This document shows, piece after piece, positions 10,927-21,600 of a stretch of 64,000 nucleotides of DNA; positions within the stretch are counted from its first letter, which is position 1; the number at the start of each line of letters is the position of its first letter. The notes below the pieces were generated by a model. It was not told where the DNA came from. It ran no database searches and was given only the letters and a program-made list of their open reading frames with translations. Source of the stretch: Diphasiastrum complanatum (lineage: Eukaryota; Streptophyta; Lycopodiopsida; Lycopodiales; Lycopodiaceae); NCBI GenBank assembly GCA_029204225.1, contig CM055100.1:21880248-21944247 (forward strand), given 5' to 3'. A program made the translations under genes and the position numbers.

Positions 10927-11290
10927 TCACTTCCAAGGTGAGAAGGTCCCTAAAGTCTCCTGTAGCTTCTTAGTGGCCTCCCGTTGTTGTTTGACACGAT
11001 CTAGATTTTTGGGGGATTCTTTTCTCACAACCTTCAAGTCTTTCTTGTGCCTTGATTCGGATGGATATTCTAGATCTGAGGTATATACGGCTTCAAGATA
11101 TACTTTAACTTCATTACATTCATGTAGTCTGACTTTAACTCTCATCACATTTCTCAGATAACCGAATCATCTTCATTGGATGAAGGTATCGCAGTCTCAA
11201 TCCCATGCATCACAGTCACATGAGTCCGATTGCGACGTCAATGACCAGGACGAGGACGACTCAACTGGATCTAAAATTTATAACTAGTTA
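10927..11290 (-). pseudogene. Second copy of the repeat tail with an open minus-strand ORF
   Basis: A 73-codon minus-strand ORF (11148-10927) begins MMRVKVRLHECNEVKVYLEA and ends with KKLQETLGTFSPWK. A diverged copy at 41853-42041 keeps the same reading (MRVKVRPHECREVKLYLEAI), and a third partial copy lies at 41.49-41.60 kb. The family is not recognised. The plus strand of the same DNA also has a Ser/Asp-rich tail (11185-11280), so which strand is coding is uncertain. Confidence 0.35.
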
Positions 11291-11510
11291 TATCCCAATA
11301 ATCCAATTTGTAACATATCTCTGTACTTGGAACATTTTTGTATGAATATATATTCGCTGAATTTAAGTTTTCTTCATCAATTTTCAAGTGCTTAAAATGT
11401 AACTCAAATAAATTTTGCAAATTTCTTTATTAACAATAATGAACAAATTATTTTGCTTAACAACTTCATAAGAACTGGTGCAAAAGGCTCTTGGGGTCGG
11501 ATGAAGTTCA

Positions 11511-11560
11511 TTTTTAGGGCAAAATGGAGCCAATAAATTGGTTCCATTCTACCCTAAAAA
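11511..11560. repeat. Perfect-length 24-bp inverted repeat hairpin
   Basis: TTTTTAGGGCAAAATGGAGC... (11511-11534) pairs with the inverted arm at 11537-11560 at 21 of 24 positions, with a 2-nt loop. The arm sequence also recurs partly at 10864-10890. It may be a miniature-element end. No known family assigned. Confidence 0.75.
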
Positions 11561-11628
11561 AAAAAAATTCTGATTTTTGAACCCTCAGAATAACCCTCAG
11601 AACTAGGTGAAATTTTGATAGAGATATA

Positions 11629-11870
11629 CCAAGGGATGGCCCTCGGTATATTCCTCAAAAACGACATGTCACCAATAGCTTGTTGGGAGTGATATATTGA
11701 GGGCCCTCGATATATCCGTGCTATAAACAATGCAAAAATGAGGTGAAGAAGCCTCGATAACCAATGCAATTATCGAGGATCCCGTTCCGAGGCATACTGC
11801 AGGGTGTATACCAAGCTTTACGATGTTTCATCAAATAGCAATTCTTCATAAAAGCCTCGGTAATAGGATC
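11629..11870. repeat. Cluster of CCTCGGTATAT-type palindromes
   Basis: Three hairpins follow each other: GATATACCAAGGG/CCCTCGGTATATTC (11629-11655), a 26-bp near-palindrome around GAGGGCCCTC (11691-11716), and CCTCGATAA/TTATCGAGG (11753-11779). A further single CCTCGGTAA lies near 11854. No ORF crosses the region. Confidence 0.7.
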
Positions 11871-12006
11871 AAAAATCCTCTAGAATGTTGTAGTGTCCCT
11901 TTCTCCTTTTATTCCTCTTTTTCTCCCTTCCCTCACCCCCATCCCCCTCCTTTTGTTTTCCAATTGGGCAGTTTGTGGCCGATAAATACAAGCCTGTGGG
12001 TAATCT

Positions 12007-12028
12007 GTTGTGTTGGGTAGAAAAGCTC

Positions 12029-12068
<40 letters not shown>

Positions 12069-12076
12069 ACTCACAT

Positions 12077-12111
<35 letters not shown>

Positions 12112-12128
12112 CTTTTCTACCAACACAA
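12007..12128. repeat. Inverted repeat enclosing (AC)n then (GT)n
   Basis: Arm GTTGGGTAGAAAAGCTC (about 12012-12028) is the reverse complement, with one extra base, of GAGCTTTTCTACCAAC (12109-12124). Between them an (AC)n run of about 36 bp is followed by CAATCACTCACA and an (GT)n run of about 30 bp, so the whole 120 bp can fold on itself. Confidence 0.8.
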
Positions 12129-12290
12129 TGAATGCACACACACACCCACACAGACACACGCGTGCACGGGTGCACGCGTGCACGGGTGCACGCATGCACA
12201 CACACACACACACACACACACAGCCCCGTGTACACACACACACACATGTGTGTGTGTGTGCCTGTGTGTGTGTGTCTGCATGCATCCAAA
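12030..12290. repeat. Compound AC/GT microsatellite with GCGTGCACGG units
   Basis: (AC)n, (GT)n, (GA)4, (AC)n, then GCGTGCACGGGTGCAC repeated twice, (AC)n, GTGTACACAC and (GT)n. Flanks at 11.93-12.00 and 12.34-12.41 kb share CCCATCCCCCTC and GTGGGTAAT, so the locus also carries a direct duplication of its borders. Reading frames here are repeat artefacts. Confidence 0.9.
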
Positions 12291-13040
12291 TTCATCCCCA
12301 CTCCATTTTACCTTTTTATTGCCTCTTTTCCTCCTCTCTCTTGCGCCCATCCCCCTCTTTCTTCTTTCAGTTGTTGTTTTGTGGCCCATGGATAAATGCT
12401 TGTGGGTAATGGCCTCAGTGTTATAGCGAGTGATTTTGGGTTCATGGGTTATTATTCCTGAAAAAGGGCCAAATAGGATTTTGGGGGATTGAAAAAGAAA
12501 AAAGCTTAAGGTAGTCAAGAGCAATTGTTTGGTTCATGGTTCACGGCTTAAATTTCCTAGTGTATTATAAATAAGTAAAACATGTAATAAAGATTATTGT
12601 CTAAAGACTTAAGCACTAAAGTGTGTGAAGTAAATAAAACATTAACTCAAAACTTCAAAACTCAAGTTTACAACAAACTAAAAAAAGTAAACAAAATGCC
12701 ATGAAAGTTATATTTGAAGTTTGAAAGTTTCATTTCTTTATCTTTTAGTCTTAAAGTGTGTGCCATAGGCTTTAGAATGTGGGGCATCGAATTGTCACTA
12801 TGTCTCATTAAAATAGTTTTTATTACATAGATGTGTAAGAAGAGGGAGGGGACCAAGGGAGGGAAGGATTGAATTGGAGTGAGTGGGACCCTATTGGAAA
12901 ATCTATGCATGTATGCGAAAGAGGACCCATGCATCCTCCTCTCCATACATGCATCTTCTTTTTTACTTTTTGGTTCAAAAAAAGTGTATCCATGGGTGAG
13001 GGGAGGAGGATGCATGGGGCCCGTCACCCATGCATAAAAG
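12291..13040. other. No gene recognised
   Basis: Non-repetitive AT-rich stretch after the AC/GT array. No homology or convincing ORF could be seen; short minus-strand frames lack recognisable features. Confidence 0.5.
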
Positions 13041-13050
13041 TGTAGCAAGG

Positions 13051-13190
13051 TTTAAATATATATATATATATATAGATATACATGTAAATATACATATATA
13101 GATGTATATATATACATCCATACACACACACACATACACATACACACACACACACACATATATATATAGTATAAAACTATTTTAGAGAGA
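13051..13190. repeat. TA/CA microsatellite
   Basis: (TA)n, TACATATATA and (CA)n units, then GAGAGAGAGTGTGTG. Confidence 0.9.
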
Positions 13191-13340
13191 GAGAGTGTGT
13201 GTTTTTGTCGCCGAAAATGTCACGCTGTGTCGTCGAAAATGTCACGCACTACCCATAAAAAATTTCATGTTTTGCAAAGAGAAAGGCTAAAAAACGTTTG
13301 AAAAAATATGTATATAGATCTATGTCTTGGTTTAAACTGC

Positions 13341-13355
13341 ATGTGTGTGTGTGTG

Positions 13356-13399
<44 letters not shown>
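13341..13399. repeat. (GT)n microsatellite
   Basis: About 58 bp of (TG)n with one missing base at 13356. Confidence 0.95.
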
Positions 13400-13402
<3 letters not shown>

Positions 13403-13591
13403 ACTCACGATGACAAATTTGTGCCCTTCTCATACCCTTCTCACCCCTCCCCCTCACTCTCATTATGACCTTTAAGTCTATGACACATGGTGGGCCCTCT
13501 TTCTCTCTCTTCTACGTATCCTATTTTTCAAATCCTATGTGAACTTTTAAAATATTCAAACAAACATTTATCTCTCCCTCCCTACTTCTGT

Positions 13592-13675
13592 GCTGCTAAC
13601 ACCTATCTCTCTCTCATTACTTGCATGTTGACCGCCGCAACATTTACATCTCCCTCATTACTTTCTTTATGCCCT

Positions 13676-13761
<86 letters not shown>

Positions 13762-14160
13762 GGGCTTCTCTCTATCCCTCCCTACTCTTCCCTTGGGCGC
13801 TAGCTCGCTCGATCTCTTTTTCTCTCTCTGCCTCTCCCTTTGCATGTCTCCCCTGCCTTTCTCCATCATTTTGTTTCCGTGCTGCTAGCACCTATCTCTC
13901 TCTCATTACTTGCCTGTTGACCGCCACAACATTTATATCTCCCTCATTACTTTCTATGTGCCCCGACTCTCTCTCCCTCTCTCTTCGTAGGCTTCTCTCT
14001 GTGCCTCCCTACTCTTCCCTTGGGCACTAGCTCGCTCGATCTCTTTCTCTCTGTCTGCCCCTGATCCCTCTGCATGTGTCCCATGCTCCCTGCCTTTCTC
14101 CATCGTTTTGTTTTCTTATTGAGACACAGTTCTCCCCTTTCTCCCTCCCTCTCCATCGTT
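13592..14160 (+). repeat. Tandem duplication (period about 289 bp), one copy with (CT)n expansion
   Basis: GCTGCTA.CACCTATCTCTCTC starts two copies at 13592 and 13881. Both contain TTGACCGCC.CAACATTTA, GGCTTCTCTCT, TCTTCCCTTGGGC and CTAGCTCGCTCGATC. Copy 1 holds about 80 bp of pure (CT)n at 13678-13757; copy 2 has only a short, interrupted CT stretch at the same point. Confidence 0.85.
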
Positions 14161-14620
14161 TTGTTTGTTTCTTGACAAGCGTTGGGCAATGGGGATCAAA
14201 GATTTTAGTAGTAGGCGATTGGGATTGCGGGATTGTGGGCGATTAGTAGCAGCACTAATGTGGATGTTTTTAGGTAGCAATCTCACAACTGTTCATATAT
14301 AGAGCCCGCTCTCACTTCTTCATTGTTTTTGAAGTTTTTTGTTGGGCTGCAGCCTTGGCCTTCAACAACCTGCTATTGGAGGCTTCCGCGACCGTGGCAT
14401 CAAGTCACACCAGAGGTCAGCGATTGTAGAAAGGCCAATCCGGAATAGTGATGGGAAGGGTGAGCAGCACCCCAGAGGCATAGATGATAGATATGAGCTA
14501 GATGAAACTGAAATCAGAGCCCATGTTGAAGGAAATCAATGCAGATCCAAGCAGAAGATACAACATTAGCTCCTTAATCAATTTTGCCCCTCCCAATTTA
14601 TATACATATCCGTCTAGCAT
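14161..14620. other. No gene recognised
   Basis: Contains a 76-codon plus-strand frame (14339-14569) rich in Arg/Glu/Asp with no recognised domain; likely chance. Left flank of the gag-deleted copia copy. Confidence 0.4.
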
Positions 14621-16410
14621 TTGGTTCTCCTTGGATGGATTGGTCTTCTTTTTGTAGCATCTTGAGAAAAAATATCCTCCCTTGCCACAAAGGTTGCACT
14701 CAAGATTCTTTCTTTCCTTCAATAAGATGCCACCTATTGATGCCATGTGAATAAAAACCTGTGATATGATTCTACAAATGTAATTTGTGACTTTCAAGAG
14801 ACTAGATTTGAACATCTTTAACAATCCAGAAGGATCTACAAAAGATCTAGCTCACAAACCTAAGAATCAATCTTCACAATAATGACTAGTCACTTGGAAA
14901 CTTTGCTTTGATCACTAAGACAAAAGCACACAATCTTTGAATCAAATCACTAAAGAAATCAGATCCAATCTCCTATTGGACTCATCAAATACCAATGACT
15001 CTTTCTTTTGAAAGTTGAAATGGATATGAAAAAGATTTGACATCTAGATTTTCCTTTTCACTTGACTAGTTCTCTCAACACTTGAGATTCTTGAACAAAA
15101 GATGGGTTTTGTTTCAAACACATGAAAATCAAACATAATCACTTCTTTTGGACTCACTCTTGACCCAAATAATCTCACTCTTGAGATTTAGAATGAATTT
15201 GATTTGATTTGAAAACAAACTATACCACCAATTTTTCACAAAGCTTAAAAAATTAGACAACTAGAGATTCACAAAGATCTCAACCATGCATGAATACTCA
15301 AATATGGACTCCTCCTCATTCTAGACATCCAATGGGATCTCAAATTGACCCTCACACTCTCACAAAGAAATTTGAATAGAACTAATTTGAGTTTTATACA
15401 TACTATGTCAATTTTTGCTCAATAAATTGAATTCAATCACTCCTATTGGATTCCACCAATTACTCTACTTTTTAAGACTTGGAATGAAATTCAAAATCAA
15501 AAGTTGTGATTTTTCTCACTAAGATATTGTGCTTCAAAGAGCTAATGCCCATTAGAAAGATTTGATCACCTAGGAGAATACAAATTCTCTACCAATAACA
15601 ACACAAAATGAGCTTCTAGATCTTGCCTTCTACAAAGGAAGGAACTCTTAAAAAATTGGATCTCTCTCTACACATTTGCCATAGACACCTTAATGACTCT
15701 TTTCAAACCTCACAAACACTCAAACAAATTGAGTAGGATTGAATAATGTGACTTGGATCTGAATCTCTTTTCTAGAACTTTCAATTGAAGCCAATCTATG
15801 TCAAATTCTACAAAAGATTTGCATAGATGCTCTATATGCACTAGAAACTCTCAAAAGTTTCACTTGGAGGACAGATCCAAGGATGTTTTCTAGCAAATTG
15901 ATGCTTCTAAACTTGACCCTATCACTCTTGAACAAATCTAGAGTGATGGTACAATGGATTTCAACCTCTCACATTGCATATCACTCCTTAATTTATGATT
16001 TTTAGCAAAATCTCTCTCAACTTCAACATGCACTCAAAAAATCAGAGATAATCAATTAATGCGCCTAATTCAAGCTTCAAATTTAATTTCTTGGCTGATC
16101 TAATCCAAGAACTAATCAACAATTAAATTCTCTATAGAAAATGCTTGATTTTGCACCAAAAATCACTCAAATTGGGTATGTGAGTCAAATTCTACAAATT
16201 TTTGAAATTTCTTAGTCAAAACCGGAGCTGTACGGCCTCACACGTGTAAAAAAAGTTCCTACGGCCCACAACAAGATCTGGACCAAAAATTTTTAGGATA
16301 GCTATCAAATCCAACTCGCTACACAAAATTTGACTAGTTTCCAAAAAACTGCTAATTTTGGCTTTGATTTGGATTAACCCTATCAATTTCAACAAAACCT
16401 CTTGTACTAG
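14621..16410 (-). mobile_element. Gag-deleted copia element, leader and internal region
   Basis: Minus-strand element reading from the LTR at 16423-16967. A leader of about 1.5 kb is followed by a short frame (14824-14498) containing MASIGGILLKERK and then CNLCGKGGYFFSRCYKKK. The first words resemble the gag start of the 58.4-kb element (MASNGGIML) and the second is its CCHC zinc knuckle with the His replaced by Tyr. About 230 residues of capsid between them are missing. A second copy at 63115-64000 has the same junction, so the deletion is a family trait. Homology with that copy ends at about 14621. Confidence 0.7.
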
Positions 16411-16422
16411 GCTCTGATACCA
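16411..16422 (-). promoter_or_regulatory. Copia primer-binding site (minus strand)
   Basis: GCTCTGATACCA, the reverse complement of TGGTATCAGAGC, directly next to the LTR edge. Confidence 0.8.
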
Positions 16423-16967
16423 CGTGGAAAAAGTACAAAAAGGACCAAGAGTGGATCCTAATCTGATCCTCAAGAGGGATTGGTTGTCAGATTACTTGAT
16501 CTATCAATCTACTTGAGATTAGAATCAATCTAGATCAATTTTAGACACAAAATCCTAACAAGAACAATCATTAATTGAACCTCAAAACAATCAAAACAAA
16601 TGTAGACAAATGGAGAGAATCACTCAAAATTGCTTCCAAAACCAGGCTTGGTGTCTCACTAGTGCTTTGTCGTATGTTGATTCATCATGCAAAACTGACA
16701 CTTGGACAAAACCTTTTATTTTGAGCATTTTTGGTCCATTTTCCTTCTATATGGAGATCTACTTGGAAATCTTCTAGAAGTCAAAATTTGCCTACTTCAG
16801 CTTATTCCACACATCTGAGCTGTCCTCTACACATGTGATATGACACCTAACCAAAGGATGTGGCTCATGCAATCAAGAGATTAATGTCATGTGTCATATG
16901 TCTAGAAAACTAGTTTTTGGCCTTTTTAGCCACTAGAACTTGAATTAAATCATATGTACAACCTACA
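16423..16967 (-). mobile_element. LTR of the gag-deleted copia
   Basis: About 545 bp. On the minus strand it begins TGTAGGTTG and ends TTTTTCCACG next to the PBS (the expected terminal A is mutated to G). The first 70 bp on the plus side recur at 56041-56110, there with an intact TG. The far boundary is inferred from a TG/CA pair and no target duplication was confirmed. Confidence 0.6.
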
Positions 16968-17087
16968 TGATTATGGTACAAGACAAGTATACTATTTTCA
17001 CACATGGGAACAGGCTCCACACATGTGTGTTTATCTATATACAAGATTTTTGGCCTCTACCAAGCTTAATTTTGCATTTTTCACAAT

Positions 17088-17872
17088 GTAGACAGAACGT
17101 TTACGACCAATTTCACCGCTTATCAACGATCAATGACAAGGACCGGATGGATGCCAGCTGATCACCAGCCAACTGACAATCACAATTGATGGCCTAATTT
17201 TTTAGTATAAATAGTTGTTCATATTCATACAGTTGAATCATATGAAATTGTATGATTATCAAGATTATCAGAAGCATTTTGAATAGTTACTCTGTCTCTC
17301 TCTCAAGCCTACGAGCTTGAACACTCATGAGCATTCTAGCTCACTTCTTAGAGTTGTTTTTGAGATTGTTATTGCGCTATTGCTTATCAGCAATGCACTT
17401 AATTCAGACTTTCATTTTAGTTGCTCAGAGATAGCATAGAGTACGCCGCTTTGATCCACAATTTCTGTACTCATTTACTTCTGTTACATTTTCATACTAA
17501 ATCAGTACTATCCTTCATTGCGTTCAGTTTTTGTCTCAGACTATATGCATTTCTGTATTTCTTCACAATAATTCGCGATTTTTCTGATAGTTTTCGATAC
17601 TTAATTGTTTGGCTACATAATCATTGTAGTACTAGTGATTTCAAAGTAGCTACTATGAGTTAAAACGTGATTTCTATCACTATTGTCTTGTTTGAAATTG
17701 ATAGGCGTAGTCATGCATTGGAAAGACAAAGATAGTTTATTCCACCATGCATGAAAAGTTTTATTTCTAGACGCTCGAATTATTTTCATTCGTTTTTCTT
17801 TTCGAGCTAGACCTATCTTCTACACACCACTTTCTCAGAGCAATTTCACTACTACTTTATGTGATTCCAACA
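17088..17872 (+). mobile_element. Copia 5' LTR with TATA box
   Basis: Begins approximately TGTAGACAGAACG and ends TTCCAACA just before a PBS. It holds a good TATA box at 17206 and pyrimidine-rich sequence downstream, as expected for a transcription start. No matching 3' LTR is seen in the window. The left boundary is approximate. Confidence 0.6.
17206..17214 (+). promoter_or_regulatory. LTR TATA box
   Basis: TATAAATAG inside the LTR, about 660 bp before the PBS. Confidence 0.6.
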
Positions 17873-17884
17873 TGATATCAGAGT
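17873..17884 (+). promoter_or_regulatory. Copia primer-binding site (variant)
   Basis: TGATATCAGAGT, two changes from TGGTATCAGAGC, directly after the LTR end. Confidence 0.65.
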
Positions 17885-18020
17885 GAAAGCTCTAATACTT
17901 GATATCTTTCACGATATCAAATTGATATCATACTCTTCAGTTCTTTTCAACCTTTCAGTATCAGAGAATTGATTTCCTATTTACCACAATTTAGCATCAT
18001 CGATACAATATCGACAGACT

Positions 18021-19466
18021 ATGTTTCATATGGATTCTCAAAGTAAAGCTGGTCTTATTGCAGACAAGCTAATTGGATCCAATTATCATTTGTGGAAATT
18101 TGAGATGAAGACTTTGCTAATTGCCAACGAATTATGGGACGCTGTGACAGGTATAGAAGTAAAACCTGAAGACGACAACTCAAAGTGGAAATCAAAGGAC
18201 AGTAAGGCTTTTGCGCTTATTATCCTCAATATATCAGATACACAAATTGGACACATAGCTGAAGCTAGAACATCAAGAGATGTTTGAGATATTTTGAACT
18301 CACTATATGATGTGAGAGACATAACTACTAAGCTACATCTACGAAGAAAATTTTTCACATTCAAAATGTCTGTTGGTGATTCACTTCAGAGTCACATTAC
18401 CAAGTTCAAGAATCTCTTGCAACAGATGACCGCTGTCGGATCAGTCATAGACGATCAAGATTCAATTACGACATTGCTTTCAAGCTTGCTATGTACATAT
18501 GAGAACTGGGTGATACTCATATCGACACACTCAGGTTTAACTCTTACTAGAGTTATCACTATGTTGCTGCAAGAAGACAATCGAAGAAGTTAAGACACTT
18601 CATCTACTTCCTCCTCTCAGGCTCTATATGTCAACAAAGGCTCTAAGCGACAAAAGCAAAAAACCTCCAAGAAGGCTGCAACGAATCAGAAACAGACTCA
18701 AGGTCAAGAACAATCATCAAAACCACAATTGAAAAAGAAGATGTTTTGTAGGTATTGCAAGCGCAATAACCATGAGATCAAGGATTGCTGAATTCTCCAA
18801 GCAAAGAACACAGCCAAGCAACCTAATCAACAAGCAACTGCAGTTTCATCATCTCCCTAGGTTGAAGTGGACAAAGGCGCATTTATGGTCAAAGATCAAA
18901 GCGCATTTTTAGATGATTCATGGTTTCTGGATTTTGGAGCAACTCAACATATGACCAATCAACGTGAGATCTTCAACTCCTACACGCCTTATAGCAGCAC
19001 AAAAAAATCTATTCATCTTGGTGACAATAGTACTCACACTATTGAAGGTGAAAGTACTGTAAGATTGCGATTCCAGCATGATCAATTCAAATTACTATCA
19101 AAGGTCTTATATGTTCCTAAGCTCTCTACAAATCTATTATCAGTAAGTAGAAATACAGATTTAGGTCATAAGGTAGAATTCAAATCTGATCAATGCAAAA
19201 TAGTTGATAGGAGTAATAAGTTCCTTGCACTCTGCAAGAGGCAGGGTTACTTATATAGATTGGCACATTGCTATTCTGAGTCTATTCAAGCCTTGAAAAC
19301 CTCTGTTCTAGTCAATAAAGCATTATTATGGCATCATCGCTTAGGACACTTGAATCATGCATCTATATCGAACATGTCCAGACAATCCATGGTTCTTGAT
19401 CTCGACTATCCTTCTGGTAAGGTCGATCTCCCTATCTGTCATAGTTGCATCTTTGGAAAGTTATGA
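18021..19466 (+). pseudogene. Copia gag, protease and pre-integrase region (truncated)
   Basis: Gag starts at 18021 or 18030 and carries NYHLWKFEMKTLLIANELWD near its start. Three frames join through stops at 18286, 18591, 18789 and 18858. The CCHC zinc knuckle reads CRYCKRNNHEIKDC. The protease box reads WFLDFGATQHMT, with Phe where copia proteases have Ser (DSGA). The pre-integrase domain has LWHHRLGHLNHASI and later ICHSCIFGKL, after which homology stops. Integrase core, RT, RNase H and 3' LTR are missing. It is close in sequence to the remnants at 1-1835 and 28.3-29.3 kb. Confidence 0.85.
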
Positions 19467-20395
19467 GTGGTTGTTTGAGTGTGAGTCCAATATGAATTCA
19501 TCGAAAGGAGGCTAATTATTTAAAGGATAGATACTCTCTCAATCTCCATGTCTCTTACTAAGAGTAGAGAGGTTTCTTTTTTTTCTAGAGTGTTTGAGAA
19601 TTCCTTTTGATTATTCTATTGAAGTGAAAGAGATACACTATGAGATCTTGTATCGAGCCCCATTAAGAGAGGTGTTTGAGAGAGGCCAATTGTCTATCCA
19701 TGCTTCGATGTCATAATCATGCTTGAAATCTTCCCTTGCTGGTTCATAGAGGCATTAAAGCCTGTTTCTGAAATTAATTTGAGCTTATTGTCACTGGCCA
19801 CCATCGCTGAATTTTAGAGGAAAAATACGGTGGTGAGCACCCGCACTGTTGTTGTCATTCCATCACATTCCAGAGGCCTACTCTGAGTACCCAAGCGCAT
19901 ACCTCATCCATATGATACTACACTTTTGGATGAAAATAAAAGATGATTTTGAGTCTGACTGAGAGTAGACCCATCGCTGCCAGAATTGAAGGAAAAATCC
20001 ATTGCTGAGTCTACTGAGAATTCAAGAGAGCCAAGAGGACAGAAGTGCGTCTCATAATTCATTCCATCGCTGCCCACTAAGAGGCCATCACTGCTCATCG
20101 AGGTCACCTCAATTGCTGACTTCTGAGATGTATTCACTCATGTCTGTTGATACTCAAGAATATATCACCTGAGTACTGCCTCTGAGATGCCATCGCTGCT
20201 TTGGAGGTCACATTTGAGCCAGAAATATTACCAAGATCATCTTCAGAGAGCGAAAGTTCTTACTTTGCTCGATCACTGTTTCTACTGAGATTATGAGAGA
20301 TCAACCAATGGGCAGAAGTGCTCTCCATCCCATCGCTAATAAAAGAGAAGGCTACTTTCTACTACCAATCGCATTTGAATCACATAACCTGTCAA
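19467..20395 (+). other. Diverged repeats with CCATCGCTGC motifs, no gene
   Basis: CCATCGCTG and related words recur about every 60-100 bp (for example 19802, 19970, 20065, 20190, 20331), with GAGGTCAC and TGAGTAC words. This looks like part of a gypsy-type LTR or untranslated region with decayed minisatellite; no protein is recognised. Confidence 0.4.
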
Positions 20396-20720
20396 CATTT
20401 TGAGGCAGAATGCCAAATGTCAATCGTGTTTCAGATAGCAACATATATCAAGATTTGTTAGGAAGAATGCCTACTGTCAATCACTCTTGAGATAGCTATA
20501 AAATCAGTGCATTTTGAGAGAGAATGGCTACACAAGCTACTGCCAATCGCATTTGAGATTGATACTCTATCAACACATTTTGAGGCAAAATGGCTACCAC
20601 ATCTACACGTTCTCTAAGATAGAATGGTTACTTCCAATTGCGCTTAAGATGGCAAATTGCTAATGCGTCACTATTTACCGAGGCAGACTTACTACTATGA
20701 CACATCTACAAGTCTTCTAC
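20396..20720 (+). repeat. Diverged minisatellite, unit about 55-85 bp
   Basis: At least four copies of CATTTTGAGGCA.AATGGCTAC ... CAATCGCATTTGAGAT at about 20396, 20459, 20508 and 20577, with imperfect spacing. Minisatellites next to 3' untranslated regions are common in plant Tat/Ogre gypsy elements, and gypsy RNase H/integrase follows at 21605. Confidence 0.65.
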
Positions 20721-21600
20721 TACAATCACATTTGTGAGTGAAGCCATATCCTTTCCAAAGTCAAAAGATGAAGTTGCCGAAGAAAGAAACTTTCTCGGGT
20801 CCCAGATTTTTTGGCGGGTCACTTGGACGGGTAGCTGTCAAAAATTGCCAGGTATTATTCCCACTACAATTTGATTCGTGCTATTTTTTGTCCTTAGAGA
20901 ATTCCTTTGGGTTGTGTCTCTTTTGTTGTGTGACTTGGAATGATATCTAAAAGTTATAAGGACTATAAACGTTGATTTTTTGAGGTGTTTTTCTTTGGTG
21001 TCAAGTATAAAGATGGTGTCTATTGGATAAACACCCTATCTCCTTGGAATACATGAGGTAGGTCTATACTCGACATGGTTGAAATATACTATTTAAAGCC
21101 AAAAACTCAACCTATTGGCATATTTACTTAGGATCACAGTGGCTAGGATACCCCGTTGAAATATATGGTCCTAGTCACTCCCTATCGAACATTTGAAAAC
21201 CGAGATGTTTAGAGGTTGGGTACTGCACGATGTAAACCTCTTTATCAATGAAAGAATTTATTGTTTGTCAGAGAGAGTACTAAATCATTAGAGAGTGGAA
21301 ACACAAATTTTACATGAAAATTGCGGAAACTATTGGGCATATGGCTTAGACTACTCTAGAAAACCATTTCAATGTTGCGGTTAAATCTTCCCATGAGACC
21401 AGGTATTCCCTATGTCAACACATCGTATTTGAACATCGGGATACTGATTAGCTCAAAATTGATATATCGACAAAGGATTATATCTATCATAGGAGTCACA
21501 CGTCTGCGTGAAATCATGAGATCCCTGGAGCCTCTTATTTTGCCCATTATAAATTATCATCATTCTCAAAATATTCGTGTTCTAAACCTTTTCTAGAGAG
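20721..21600 (+). other. No clear gene
   Basis: Possible decayed gypsy sequence before the RNase H; no motif could be assigned. A 74-codon frame at 21372-21596 has no recognised domain. Confidence 0.35.

Noticed and set aside
11869-12524. His/Thr and Cys/Val repeat ORFs on both strands
   Set aside because: Translations of AC/GT arrays; no conserved non-repeat part.
13603-13869. Arg-Glu repeat ORF (minus) and Ser-Leu repeat ORF (plus)
   Set aside because: Translations of (CT)n/(GA)n.
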